The position numbers were made by a program, and so were the translations under genes. This document shows positions 20,701 to 29,454 of a stretch of 64,000 nucleotides of DNA, one piece after another. Numbering within the stretch: position 1 is the first letter of the stretch; every line of letters starts with the position of its first letter. Origin of the DNA: Streptomyces sp. NBC_01451 (GTDB taxonomy: Bacteria > Actinomycetota > Actinomycetes > Streptomycetales > Streptomycetaceae); contig NZ_CP109479.1 of the NCBI RefSeq assembly GCF_036227485.1, positions 7,502,001 to 7,566,000 on the forward strand, given 5' to 3'. The notes beneath the pieces are model-generated. The model worked only from the letters and a program-made list of their open reading frames with translations, did no database searches and was not told the DNA's origin.

Positions 20701-21612
20701 CTACAGCAAGCCCAGTTCGGCCGCGTACGGAGGTTCCGCCCCCGCGCGTGAGCAGGTGATCGCCGCCGCGCGGGCCGCGAGACGGAGCAGGTCCGTCCAG
20801 CCGTCGGCGCCCAGGCCGGCCAGGGCCGCCGGGGACAGCGCGTCCCGTGCCGACAGGCCGTGCAGCAGCGCCGCGTTCACGGTGTCGCCGGCGCCGATCG
20901 TGTCCACGACGTCGATCTCCTCGCCGGGGACGGAGTGTTCGGCGCCGTCACGGGTGAAGACGGTCAGCCCGTCGCCGCCCCGGGTGACCACGACGGCGGA
21001 GGGACCGGCGGCCAGCCATTCCCACGGAGTCCCGCCGAGCCACTTCGCGTCCTCCTCCGAGAGCTTGAGCAGCGACACCGAGGGCAGCCAACTCGCGAAG
21101 CGGGCCCGGTAGGCGTCCGCATCGGGGATCAGCACCGCCCTGATGTTCGGGTCGAGCGCGGTGAACACGCCCTGTGCGGCAGCGCTCCGCAGCAGTTCCT
21201 CGTACGCGCTCGCACCCGGCTCCAGCACCAGCGAGCAGGTGCCGAAGGACACCGCCCGGGCCGTGCCGGGGAGCTGGACGGGTGCCGTGAACAGCCGGTC
21301 GGCGGTGCCCTCGACGTAGAAGGAGTAGGCGGCGGAGCCGTCCGCACCGATCGAGGCGACCGCGAGTGTCGTCGGCTCGTCGCCACGCTGTACGGACGAC
21401 ACGTCGACGCCCGCGCCGCGCAACCCGTCGAGCAGCGCCTCGCCGAACGCGTCGGACGACACGCGGGAACAGAACGCGGTGGGGGAGCCGAGGCGGCCGA
21501 GAGCAACCGCCGTGTTGTAGGGACCGCCACCGAGCGCCGGTCGCAGATCCGCGAGGGCGCCCGGCGCTCGCGGTACCAGGTCGATGAGTGCCTCACCGGC
21601 GACGACGATCAT
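20701..21612 (-). CDS. PfkB-family carbohydrate kinase (fructokinase-like)
   Basis: A 303-residue sugar kinase. GEALIDLVP at the N-terminus and GGGPYNTAVALGRLG form PfkB signature 1; DVVDTIGAGDTVNAALLHGL near residue 245 is signature 2, with the catalytic Asp in GAGD. The protein resembles fructokinases and related hexose kinases. It overlaps the LacI gene as ATGA, so the repressor and kinase form an operon, and the repressor's effector is probably the kinase substrate or product. RBS AAAGGA precedes the ATG. Sugar identity cannot be fixed from sequence. Confidence 0.88.
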   Translation of the reverse strand: MIVVAGEALIDLVPRAPGALADLRPALGGGPYNTAVALGRLGSPTAFCSRVSSDAFGEALLDGLRGAGVDVSSVQRGDEPTTLAVASIGADGSAAYSFYVEGTADRLFTAPVQLPGTARAVSFGTCSLVLEPGASAYEELLRSAAAQGVFTALDPNIRAVLIPDADAYRARFASWLPSVSLLKLSEEDAKWLGGTPWEWLAAGPSAVVVTRGGDGLTVFTRDGAEHSVPGEEIDVVDTIGAGDTVNAALLHGLSARDALSPAALAGLGADGWTDLLRLAARAAAITCSRAGAEPPYAAELGLL

Positions 21613-22673
21613 GAAACGGGTCCTTTCTCGGCCTGGCGGGAGTTCTCGGAGTGCTCCCGGTCGGCACATCCGCACGACTCGCGGTGAACGAACGTGCACG
21701 GAAGTCGCACGGTGCGTGTCGGGCGGTCCGGGTCGGCCAGCCGGTCCAGGAGCAGACGTACGGCCTGCGCGCCGATGTCCCTGCCGGGCTGTGCGATCGC
21801 GGTGAGCCGGGGGGAGAACAGGTCGGCCCAGGCGAAGTCGTCGAAGCAGCACAGGGCCAGGTCGTCCGGCACGGTGAGGTCCCGCTCGCGCAGGGCGCGC
21901 AGGGCCCCGATGGTCATCGCGTTGTTGGCCGTGACGAGGGCGGTCGGCGGCGCGGCGAGGGAGAGCAGGGCGGTGGTGGCCCGCTCGCCACCCTCCGACT
22001 CGGAGTCGCCATGGGCCACCAGGCGTTCGTCGTGGGGCAGCCCGGCGGACGCGAGGCCGATGCGGTAGCCGGCGATCCGTTCCGCCGTCGTGCTGAGGCC
22101 GGGACGGCCCGCCACCAGACCGACGCGTTTGTGGCCGAGTGCGGTGAGGTGGGCCATCAGCCGGGCCATGGGTTCGGCGTTCTCGGCGCAGACCTGGTCG
22201 AAACGCGGGGTGCTGTCCGAAGGCGTGTCGAGCAGCCGGTCGAGGAACACCGTCGGTACGTCGTGCCGGGTCAGGTAGGCCACCAGGGCGCCGGGATCCG
22301 CCGACGGGGCGACGATCATGCCGTCCACGCGCCGCTCGTGCAGCAGCTGGACGACCTTGCGCTCGTGCTCGGGGTCGTCGTGCGGGTCGGCGATGAGGAG
22401 GCTGTAGCCGTGTTCCAGAGCACCGGCCTCGACACCCTGGAGGATCTCCGTGAAGTACGGGTTGCTGATCGCCGAAACCGCCAGTCCGATGGACCGCGTC
22501 CGCGCGGTGACCAGGGAACGGGCCAGCGTGTTCGGGGTGTAGCCCAGCACGTCGATGGCGTCGAGGACCGCCTGCCGGGTCGCGGGGCGCACGGTACGGG
22601 TGTCGTTCAGCACGTGGGAGACGGTCGCCACGGACACGCCGGCATGCCGCGCCACGTCGGCCATCGTCGCCAT
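21609..22673 (-). CDS. LacI-family transcriptional repressor
   Basis: A 354-residue regulator. The helix-turn-helix MADVARHAGVSVATVSHVLN is at residues 4-23, followed by a hinge helix (PNTLARSLVTARTR) and a periplasmic-binding-protein-like effector domain (IGLAVSAISNPYFTEILQGV ... GHKRVGLVAGRPG). The C-terminus is unusual in carrying CGCAD. It overlaps the kinase gene by four bases. A dense array of palindromes sits 66-104 bases upstream of its ATG and is the obvious autoregulatory site. The ATG at MATMADV or the one three codons later could be the start. Confidence 0.92.
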   Translation of the reverse strand: MATMADVARHAGVSVATVSHVLNDTRTVRPATRQAVLDAIDVLGYTPNTLARSLVTARTRSIGLAVSAISNPYFTEILQGVEAGALEHGYSLLIADPHDDPEHERKVVQLLHERRVDGMIVAPSADPGALVAYLTRHDVPTVFLDRLLDTPSDSTPRFDQVCAENAEPMARLMAHLTALGHKRVGLVAGRPGLSTTAERIAGYRIGLASAGLPHDERLVAHGDSESEGGERATTALLSLAAPPTALVTANNAMTIGALRALRERDLTVPDDLALCCFDDFAWADLFSPRLTAIAQPGRDIGAQAVRLLLDRLADPDRPTRTVRLPCTFVHRESCGCADREHSENSRQAEKGPVS

Positions 22674-22738
22674 GGAGTCCCGCCTTCCCGTCCCGGTGGG
22701 GTGTCAACGGCGGCAACGTATCGCATGCACAGAAGGAC

Positions 22739-22776
22739 GTAAACGCTTGCGTAAGCGTTTACGCAAGCGTTTGCGT
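22739..22776. promoter_or_regulatory. Nested LacI-type operators
   Basis: Three overlapping palindromes share the centre GCGT: GTAAACGCTT-GCGT-AAGCGTTTAC (22739-22762), a second with 14-base arms spanning 22741-22772, and ACGCAA-GCGT-TTGCGT (22761-22776). AAGCGTTT is repeated with a 12-base period. The core matches typical LacI/GalR half-sites. The cluster lies upstream of lacI and touches the stop codon of the next gene. Confidence 0.8.
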
Positions 22777-23753
22777 CACTCCCAGTCCCAGCCGATGCCC
22801 AGGATTCCCGGTCGCAGCCTCGGCTCGACGAGGTGGACCGAGCGGTGGCGGGCGCTCACCGGCAGGTCCTGGCGGCCGCTTCGGGGCGCCGCGGCCGAGT
22901 GCTGGGCGAAGCGGTGGCAGCGCACCGGCAGGGACCCGTCGTCGAAGCGGACCTGGAGCGCGTACTGGCCGCCCGCCACGCCGAATCCGCGCACGTACTC
23001 ACGGGACACGCCCGCGGTGCCGTCCTCCACCGCGTACCGGAAGAGGAACGTATCGCCCGCGCGCAGCCGCGTGTCGAAGAGGAGTTCGGCGACGAGCACC
23101 CCGGTGTCGTGGTGCCGGCGTATCCGCCCCGTGCGGCAGTTCTCCAGGGCGTGGACCGACATGCCGTCCGGCGCGCAGCCGGGGTCGCCGTGGTGCACGG
23201 CGACGAACCGGTCGATGCCGTCCCGGTGGGCGCGCACGATGTGGTGGGCCTCGCGGGTGAGGAGTTCACGGCGCGTGCCGATCCGTACCCGTTCGTGCAG
23301 GCCGATGGTGTGCAGGCCGCCGTCGAGCGGGGCCTCCAGCTCCGTCAGCAGTTGTTCCAGGGCGCCGGAGGCCTCGACCAGGGAGCGGTACGAACGCCCG
23401 GCGGGGCGCTGCGTGCCGACGCGTTCGTCGTCCTGGGAGAGCAGCCGGATCAACGATTCGTCCGGCAGCTGGAGGATCTCCTCCAGGGCCCGCACGGCCC
23501 GCAGCGACTCGGGGCGCTGCGGGCGGCGGGCGCCCTGCTGCCAGTAACTCAGGCTGGTGACGCCGACCTTGACGCCGTACCGCCACAGATGGTGCTGGAC
23601 ACGCTGCAGCGGCAGCCCGCGCGCGGTGATCGCTGCCCGCAGGGCCACATGGAAGGGGCCGTTCCGCAGAGCCGTCCCCAGCTCCGCGGTGGCGTCCTCC
23701 ACGGTGGTGTCCTCCGTGATGACGTCGTCCGCGTGCCGTGTTCCTTGGCGCAT
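22776..23753 (-). CDS. Streptomyces-type helix-turn-helix regulator
   Basis: A 325-residue protein. Residues about 35-90 resemble an XRE-like DNA-binding domain (FHVALRAAITARGLPLQRVQ ... VTSLSYWQQGARRPQRPESL). The middle and C-terminal parts form a beta-rich domain with no cofactor motif I recognise (VHALENCRTGRIRRHHDTGV, LRAGDTFLFRYAVEDGTAGV). Many Streptomyces carry several paralogues of this architecture; their function is not known to me. It stops inside the operator region of the LacI operon, which may tie its 3' end to that promoter. Start at the ATG of MRQGTRHA; later starts are possible. Confidence 0.75.
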   Translation of the reverse strand: MRQGTRHADDVITEDTTVEDATAELGTALRNGPFHVALRAAITARGLPLQRVQHHLWRYGVKVGVTSLSYWQQGARRPQRPESLRAVRALEEILQLPDESLIRLLSQDDERVGTQRPAGRSYRSLVEASGALEQLLTELEAPLDGGLHTIGLHERVRIGTRRELLTREAHHIVRAHRDGIDRFVAVHHGDPGCAPDGMSVHALENCRTGRIRRHHDTGVLVAELLFDTRLRAGDTFLFRYAVEDGTAGVSREYVRGFGVAGGQYALQVRFDDGSLPVRCHRFAQHSAAAPRSGRQDLPVSARHRSVHLVEPRLRPGILGIGWDWE

Positions 23754-24035
23754 GCAGGGGCCCTTCTGTGAATGATCACGGCGGCTGGCCGGACCGCGCG
23801 CGTGGGTCGAACCGTGACGGCCCGGCGGGCCTGCACGGAGCTGTCGTCCTCGTCCCCGTGTCCTTGTGTCCGCACGTGCGTACGCGGCCGTTCACCGCCC
23901 CGAGTTCTCCCGCATTGAAGCGTGTTGACCAAGGCGCGACAACACCTGAGGCGCAACCCGCGCAACTGCTGAGCCCTTCACCTTCCTCCTCGCCCTCCCC
24001 GGGGACCGGGGGCGCCGGTCCACAGGATCACCGCG
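23754..24035. other. Intergenic stretch between divergent genes
   Basis: No gene is supported here. A weak inverted repeat GTGTTG (23922-23927) and CAACAC (23940-23945) is the only structure I note before the uvrC promoter region. Confidence 0.4.
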
Positions 24036-24058
24036 CTGTCACACCCCGCCAGTAGGGT
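24036..24058 (+). promoter_or_regulatory. Degenerate RecA-NDp-like promoter of uvrC, leaderless
   Basis: CTGTCA (24036-24041) stands exactly 17 bases before TAGGGT (24053-24058), the spacing of the RecA-NDp motif, but the GTG half is CAC. The ATG follows the -10 by seven bases, predicting a leaderless message. An 8-bp inverted repeat TCACACCC (24039-24046) / GGGTGTGA (24055-24062) spans the same region and may be an operator. Confidence 0.55.
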
Positions 24059-24065
24059 GTGAGAC

Positions 24066-26195
24066 ATGGCCGACCCCTCCAGCTACCGCCCCAAGCCGGG
24101 ACAGATCCCGGACTCTCCCGGGGTGTACCGATTCCGCGACGAGCACCGCCGGGTGATCTACGTCGGGAAGGCGAAAAGCCTGCGTCAACGCCTGGCCAAC
24201 TACTTCCAGGACCTGGCCGGTCTCCACCCGCGCACCCGCACGATGGTCACCACGGCCGCCTCCGTGGAGTGGACGGTGGTGTCCACGGAGGTCGAGGCGC
24301 TCCAGCTGGAGTACTCCTGGATCAAGGAGTTCGACCCGCGTTTCAACGTCAAGTACCGCGACGACAAGAGCTACCCGTATCTCGCGGTGACGATGAACGA
24401 GGAGTACCCGCGCGTGCAGGTGATGCGCGGTCAGAAACGCAAGGGCGTCCGCTACTTCGGGCCGTACGGGCACGCGTGGGCGATCCGCGACACCGTGGAC
24501 CTGCTCTTGCGCGTCTTCCCGGTACGCACGTGCTCGGCCGGCGTCTTCAAGAACGCCGCCCGCACCGGCCGCCCCTGCCTCCTCGGCTACATCGGCAAGT
24601 GCTCTGCGCCCTGCGTCGGGCGGGTCTCGGCCGAGGAACACCGCGACCTGGCCGAGGAGTTCAGCGACTTCATGGCCGGCCGCACGGGGACGTACATCCG
24701 CCGGCTGGAGCAGCGGATGACGGAAGCGGCCGAGGAGATGGAGTACGAGCGGGCGGCCCGTCTGCGCGACGACATCGAGGCCCTGCGGAAGGCCATGGAG
24801 AAGAGCGCGGTCGTGCTCGCCGACGCGACCGACGCCGACCTGATCGCGGTCGCCGAGGACGAGCTGGAAGCGGCCGTGCAGATCTTCCACGTACGCGGTG
24901 GGCGCGTGCGCGGCCAGCGTGGCTGGGTGACCGACAAGGTCGAGGAGATCACCACCGGGGCACTGGTCGAGCACGCCCTCCAGCAGCTCTACGGGGAGGA
25001 GAAGGGGGACTCCGTGCCCAGGGAGGTCCTCGTCCCCGCGCTGCCCGACCCCGTGGAGCCCGTCCAGGAGTGGCTGGCCGAGCGGCGCGGGTCCGGCGTG
25101 TCGCTGCGCATCCCGCAGCGCGGCGACAAGAAGGCCCTCATGGAGACCGTGCAGCGCAACGCCCAGCACTCGCTCGTGCTGCACAAGACCAGGCGCGCCT
25201 CCGACCTGACGACCCGCTCGCGCGCGCTGGAGGAGATCGCCGAGGCCCTCGACCTGGACAGCGCCCCCCTGCGGATCGAGTGCTACGACATCTCCCACCT
25301 CCAGGGCGACGACGTGGTGGCCTCCATGGTCGTCTTCGAGGACGGCCTGCAGCGCAAGAGCGAGTACCGCCGCTTCCAGATCAAGGGCTTCGCGGGACAG
25401 GACGACGTCAGGTCCATGCACGAGGTCATCGGCCGTCGCTTCAAGCGGTACCTCGCCGAGAAGGAGAAGACCGGGGAGTGGACGGACGGCCAGGAACCCG
25501 GCCAGGAGTCCGGTCCGGACACCGGTCGGGAACCCGGCAGGGAGCCGGGTGAGCAGCTGAAGGACGACGAAGGGCGGCCCAGGCGGTTCGCCTATCCGCC
25601 GCAGCTCGTCGTCGTCGACGGCGGGCAGCCGCAGGTCGCCGCCGCCCAGCGGGCACTGGACGAGCTGGGTATCGACGACATCGCCGTCTGCGGCCTCGCC
25701 AAGCGCCTGGAGGAGGTCTGGGTGCCCGGCGAGGACGACCCGGTGATCCTGCCCCGCACCAGCGAGGGCCTGTATCTGCTCCAGCGCGTACGTGACGAGG
25801 CCCACCGCTTCGCGATCACCTACCAGCGCGTCAAACGGGCCAAACGCTTCCGGGCGAGCCCACTGGACGACGTGCCCGGACTCGGTGAAACCCGGAAACA
25901 GGCGCTGATCAAGCATTTCGGCTCGGTGAGAAAGCTGCGGTCCGCCACAATCGACCAGATCCGCGAGGTTCCCGGCATAGGCCTCAAGACGGCCGAGACG
26001 ATCGCTGTGGCCCTCGCACAGGCGGCCCCGGCCGCACCCGCCGTGAACACGGCGACCGGAGAGATCATGGACTACGCAGCAGACGCAGCAGACGCAGCAG
26101 ACACGCAGGACGGGGCACCCGGTACGAGGGCGGATGCCCCGGGGCAGCCCGTAGTCGCGGGCGCCCCGGACGAGCGACGGGGCCAGGAGACATGA
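24066..26195 (+). CDS. uvrC: UvrABC system protein C (dual-incision nuclease)
   Basis: A 709-residue nuclease that cuts both sides of a lesion. The GIY-YIG domain occupies residues about 15-95 (GVY 19-21, YVG 32-34). A UVR motif follows ([20 protein letters not shown]) for UvrB contact, then the RNase H-like domain ([17 protein letters not shown] ... [11 protein letters not shown]) and a C-terminal helix-hairpin-helix pair ([38 protein letters not shown]). The RNase H-like part is interrupted by a Gly/Glu/Pro-rich insert of about 25 residues. The tail has AAD repeated three times. It overlaps rapZ as ATGA, so uvrC leads a four-gene operon. Confidence 0.97.
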   Translation: MADPSSYRPKPGQIPDSPGVYRFRDEHRRVIYVGKAKSLRQRLANYFQDLAGLHPRTRTMVTTAASVEWTVVSTEVEALQLEYSWIKEFDPRFNVKYRDDKSYPYLAVTMNEEYPRVQVMRGQKRKGVRYFGPYGHAWAIRDTVDLLLRVFPVRTCSAGVFKNAARTGRPCLLGYIGKCSAPCVGRVSAEEHRDLAEEFSDFMAGRTGTYIRRLEQRMTEAAEEMEYERAARLRDDIEALRKAMEKSAVVLADATDADLIAVAEDELEAAVQIFHVRGGRVRGQRGWVTDKVEEITTGALVEHALQQLYGEEKGDSVPREVLVPALPDPVEPVQEWLAERRGSGVSLRIPQRGDKKALMETVQRNAQHSLVLHKTRRASDLTTRSRALEEIAEALDLDSAPLRIECYDISHLQGDDVVASMVVFEDGLQRKSEYRRFQIKGFAGQDDVRSMHEVIGRRFKRYLAEKEKTGEWTDGQEPGQESGPDTGREPGREPGEQLKDDEGRPRRFAYPPQLVVVDGGQPQVAAAQRALDELGIDDIAVCGLAKRLEEVWVPGEDDPVILPRTSEGLYLLQRVRDEAHRFAITYQRVKRAKRFRASPLDDVPGLGETRKQALIKHFGSVRKLRSATIDQIREVPGIGLKTAETIAVALAQAAPAAPAVNTATGEIMDYAADAADAADTQDGAPGTRADAPGQPVVAGAPDERRGQET

Positions 26196-27247
26196 CCGAG
26201 CACGACGAGGCACCGAAGGCCGAGCGCACAGCGGAAGGCCAGGCGGGTCACAAGGAAGCGGGCGATGATCGCTCGCGACACGCCGAGGGCCCGGCACCGG
26301 GCGACACAGCGGGCCAGAAACCACCGGGCCAGGAAGACGGAGAGCAAGTGGGTACGGGCATCGAGACAGCCGGGATCGCCGAAGTGGCCATCCCCGAGCT
26401 GGTGATCATCTCCGGCATGTCCGGAGCCGGACGTTCGACGGCGGCCAAGTGTCTGGAGGACCTCGGCTGGTTCGTCGTCGACAACCTGCCGCCCGCGCTG
26501 ATCCCCACCATGGTGGAGCTCGGCGCCCGCTCCCAGGGCAACGTCGCCAGGATCGCGGTCGTCGTCGACGTGCGCGGCAGGCGTTTCTTCGACAATCTCC
26601 GTGAGTCGCTCGCCGATCTCGCCGTGAAGGGCGTCACCCGGCGGATCGTCTTCCTGGAGTCCTCGGACGACGCCCTGGTGCGCCGTTTCGAGTCGGTGCG
26701 CCGGCCGCACCCCCTCCAGGGGGACGGCCGCATCGTCGACGGAATCGACGCCGAGCGCGAACTGCTGCGCGAACTGCGCGGGGACGCCGACCTGGTGATC
26801 GACACCTCCAGCCTCAACGTGCACGAACTGCGGGCCAAGATGGACGCCCAGTTCGCCGGCGAGGAGGAGCCCGAGCTGCGGGCCACGGTGATGTCCTTCG
26901 GCTTCAAGTACGGCCTCCCGGTCGACGCCGACCTGGTCGTGGACATGCGGTTCCTGCCCAACCCGCACTGGGTCCCGGAGCTGCGCCCGTACACCGGCCT
27001 CAACGAGGAGGTGTCGGCGTACGTCTTCAACCAGCCCGGCGCCAAGGAGTTCCTCGACCGGTACGCCGAGCTGCTCCAGCTCATCGCCGCCGGATACCGC
27101 CGCGAGGGCAAGCGCTATGTGACGATCGCGGTCGGCTGCACCGGCGGCAAGCACCGTTCGGTGGCCACCTCCGAGAAGCTCGCCGCCCGCCTTGCCTCGC
27201 AGGGCGTGGAGACCGTGATCGTGCACCGGGACATGGGACGGGAATGA
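26192..27247 (+). CDS. rapZ: RapZ/YvcJ-family nucleotide-binding protein
   Basis: A 351-residue P-loop protein. Walker A is GMSGAGRS (75-82), with Arg replacing Lys as is usual in this family. [21 protein letters not shown] and the C-terminal [12 protein letters not shown], the RNA- or phosphate-binding signature, are present. E. coli RapZ guides RNase E to the small RNA GlmZ to control amino-sugar synthesis; the role in Streptomyces is unclear. About 65 N-terminal residues are a charged low-complexity extension. The ATG overlaps the uvrC stop, but the GTG at 26348 behind GGAG would give a normal-length 299-residue protein, so the true start is open. It overlaps yvcK by four bases. Confidence 0.93.
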   Translation: MTEHDEAPKAERTAEGQAGHKEAGDDRSRHAEGPAPGDTAGQKPPGQEDGEQVGTGIETAGIAEVAIPELVIISGMSGAGRSTAAKCLEDLGWFVVDNLPPALIPTMVELGARSQGNVARIAVVVDVRGRRFFDNLRESLADLAVKGVTRRIVFLESSDDALVRRFESVRRPHPLQGDGRIVDGIDAERELLRELRGDADLVIDTSSLNVHELRAKMDAQFAGEEEPELRATVMSFGFKYGLPVDADLVVDMRFLPNPHWVPELRPYTGLNEEVSAYVFNQPGAKEFLDRYAELLQLIAAGYRREGKRYVTIAVGCTGGKHRSVATSEKLAARLASQGVETVIVHRDMGRE

Positions 27248-28311
27248 CGGGACGTACACCGCGGCTGAGCCGGCTGCGCCGGATGACCCCCGAGGGCCGT
27301 GCGGGCCGGCCCGTCGAGGCCCGGGGCGCCAGACCGCGCCGCCGGGGCACCCAGCCCAAGGTCGTCGCCCTGGGCGGGGGCATGGGCCTGTCCGCCTCGC
27401 TCGCCGCCCTGCGCCGGATCACCGGCGACCTGACCGCGGTGGTCACCGTGGCCGACGACGGCGGCTCCAGCGGGCGCCTGCGCGACGAGCTGGGCGTCCT
27501 GCCGCCCGGCGACCTGCGCAAGGCCCTGGCCGCCCTGTGCGGCGACGACGAATGGGGCCAGACCTGGGCCCGCGTCATCCAGCACCGCTTCCAGTCCAAG
27601 GGCGACCTGCACGAACACGCGGTCGGCAACCTGCTGATCGTCGCCCTGTGGGAGCAGCTCGGCGACCACGTCCAGGCCCTCGACCTGGTCGGCAGGCTGC
27701 TGGGCGCGCACGGCCGCGTCCTGCCGATGTCCGCCGTACCCCTGGAGCTGCAGGCCCTGGTCAAGGGTCATGACCCGGAGCGGCCCGACGACGTCGACAC
27801 CGTCCGGGGACAGGCGACCGTCGCGCTGACACCCGGCGAGGTGCAGAGCGTGCATCTCGTGCCGCACGACCCGCCCGCCGTCCCGGAAGCCGTCGCGGCG
27901 GTCCTGGACGCCGACTGGGTGGTGCTCGGGCCGGGCTCCTGGTTCTCGTCCGTGATCCCGCACCTGCTGGTGCCCGAACTGCTCGACGCGCTCACCGAGA
28001 CGAAGGCCCGCCGGGTACTCTCGCTGAACCTCGCGCCGCAACCCGGAGAAACCGATGGCTTCTCCCCGCAGCGTCATTTGGAGGTTTTGGGACGACACGC
28101 CCCTAAACTCGCCCTGGACGTGGTGCTGGCCGACGAGGCCGCCGTGCCCGACCGCGACTTGCTGACCGATGCCGCCAAACGGTTCGGTGCCGCGGTCGAG
28201 CTGGCGCCGGTGGCCCGGACCGACGGATCTCCTCGGCACGATACGGAGCTGTTGGCCGCCGCGTACGACCGTATTTTTCGGATGCATGGAAGGATCGGCC
28301 CATGGCGATGA
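27244..28311 (+). CDS. YvcK/CofD-like gluconeogenesis factor
   Basis: A 355-residue member of the YvcK family, related to the F420 enzyme Cof[18 protein letters not shown] binds nucleotide, [17 protein letters not shown] and [14 protein letters not shown] are conserved, and the C-terminal half has [17 protein letters not shown]. In Bacillus and Mycobacterium, YvcK/CuvA binds UDP-sugars and is needed for cell-wall integrity on gluconeogenic carbon. It lacks evidence of true phospholactate transferase activity. The first 38 residues are arginine-rich. It overlaps rapZ by 4 bases and whiA by 10, so all are translationally coupled. Confidence 0.92.
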   Translation: MTGRTPRLSRLRRMTPEGRAGRPVEARGARPRRRGTQPKVVALGGGMGLSASLAALRRITGDLTAVVTVADDGGSSGRLRDELGVLPPGDLRKALAALCGDDEWGQTWARVIQHRFQSKGDLHEHAVGNLLIVALWEQLGDHVQALDLVGRLLGAHGRVLPMSAVPLELQALVKGHDPERPDDVDTVRGQATVALTPGEVQSVHLVPHDPPAVPEAVAAVLDADWVVLGPGSWFSSVIPHLLVPELLDALTETKARRVLSLNLAPQPGETDGFSPQRHLEVLGRHAPKLALDVVLADEAAVPDRDLLTDAAKRFGAAVELAPVARTDGSPRHDTELLAAAYDRIFRMHGRIGPWR

Positions 28312-29285
28312 CGGCAGCGGTGAAGGACGAGATTTCCCGGCTCCCCGTCACCCGTACCTGCTGCAGGAAGGCGGAGGTCTCCGCCATTCTGCGGTTCGCC
28401 GGCGGCCTCCACCTGGTGAGCGGGCGCATTGTGATCGAGGCGGAGCTGGACACCGCGATGGCGGCCCGTCGGCTCAAGCGGGACATCCTTGAGATTTTCG
28501 GCCACAGTTCCGAACTGATCGTGATGGCGCCCGGCGGACTGCGCCGCGGTTCCCGTTACGTGGTCCGGGTGGTCGCGGGCGGCGACCAGCTGGCCCGCCA
28601 GACAGGGCTCGTGGACGGCCGTGGGCGCCCGATCAGAGGCCTGCCCCCGCAGGTGGTCTCCGGGGCGACCTGTGACGCGGAGGCGGCCTGGAGAGGGGCC
28701 TTCCTGGCTCACGGCTCGCTCACCGAGCCGGGACGTTCCTCGTCCCTGGAGGTGACCTGCCCGGGCCCCGAGGCCGCGCTCGCCCTGGTCGGCGCCGCCC
28801 GTCGCCTCTCGATCGCGGCCAAGGCCCGCGAGGTGCGGGGCGTCGACCGGGTCGTCGTCCGGGACGGGGACGCGATCGGCGCCCTCCTCACCCGGCTCGG
28901 CGCACACGAGTCCGTGCTGGCCTGGGAGGAGCGGCGGATGCGCCGCGAGGTCCGCGCCACCGCGAACCGGCTCGCCAACTTCGACGACGCCAACCTGCGC
29001 CGTTCCGCACGCGCCGCGGTAGCCGCCGGTGCCCGGGTCCAGCGCGCGCTGGAGATCCTCGCCGACGAGGTCCCCGAGCACCTCGCGGCGGCCGGCCGGC
29101 TGCGCATGGACCACAAGCAGGCCTCCCTCGAGGAACTGGGCGCCCTCGCCGACCCGCCGCTGACCAAGGACGCCGTCGCGGGCCGGATCCGCCGGCTGCT
29201 CGCCATGGCGGACAAGCGGGCCCAGGACCTCGGCATCCCGGGCACGGAGTCCAACCTCACCGAGGAGATGGCCGACGCGGGCTGA
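28302..29285 (+). CDS. whiA: Sporulation transcription factor WhiA
   Basis: A 327-residue regulator needed, with WhiB, for stopping aerial growth and starting sporulation septation. The N-terminal two thirds form a degenerate LAGLIDADG homing-endonuclease-like fold ([20 protein letters not shown], with nuclease acidic residues lost). The C-terminal part ([19 protein letters not shown]) is the helix-turn-helix. WhiA is autoregulatory and known to bind GACAC sequences. The ATG at 28302 or the one at 28308 could start translation. It is the last gene of the uvrC operon and is followed by a strong hairpin. Confidence 0.97.
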   Translation: MAMTAAVKDEISRLPVTRTCCRKAEVSAILRFAGGLHLVSGRIVIEAELDTAMAARRLKRDILEIFGHSSELIVMAPGGLRRGSRYVVRVVAGGDQLARQTGLVDGRGRPIRGLPPQVVSGATCDAEAAWRGAFLAHGSLTEPGRSSSLEVTCPGPEAALALVGAARRLSIAAKAREVRGVDRVVVRDGDAIGALLTRLGAHESVLAWEERRMRREVRATANRLANFDDANLRRSARAAVAAGARVQRALEILADEVPEHLAAAGRLRMDHKQASLEELGALADPPLTKDAVAGRIRRLLAMADKRAQDLGIPGTESNLTEEMADAG

Positions 29286-29320
29286 CGGAGTCTCACGGCA
29301 CGTTGACCGACCCTCAACTC

Positions 29321-29357
29321 GCCGGTGCCGGTACCCACTTCGGGTGCCGGTATCGGC
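29321..29357 (+). terminator. 16-bp hairpin after whiA
   Basis: GCCGGTGCCGGTACCC (29321-29336) pairs with GGGTGCCGGTATCGGC (29342-29357) with three G-U pairs and a five-base loop. Confidence 0.75.
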
Positions 29358-29389
29358 GTTTGTCACTTGTTGGCGCCCCCTTGACTGGA

Positions 29390-29405
29390 TCATGAACTGT
29401 CATGA
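29390..29405. promoter_or_regulatory. Paired TCATGA boxes before the carboxypeptidase gene
   Basis: TCATGA, itself palindromic, occurs at 29390-29395 and 29400-29405, four bases apart, just after TTGACT (29381-29386). It could be an operator in the promoter of the secreted peptidase. No good -10 is visible. Confidence 0.4.
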
Positions 29406-29454
29406 GCCTGGCATCTGGTCCGCCGCTGCGGCGGACCGTCGTTAGGGGGGGTAC

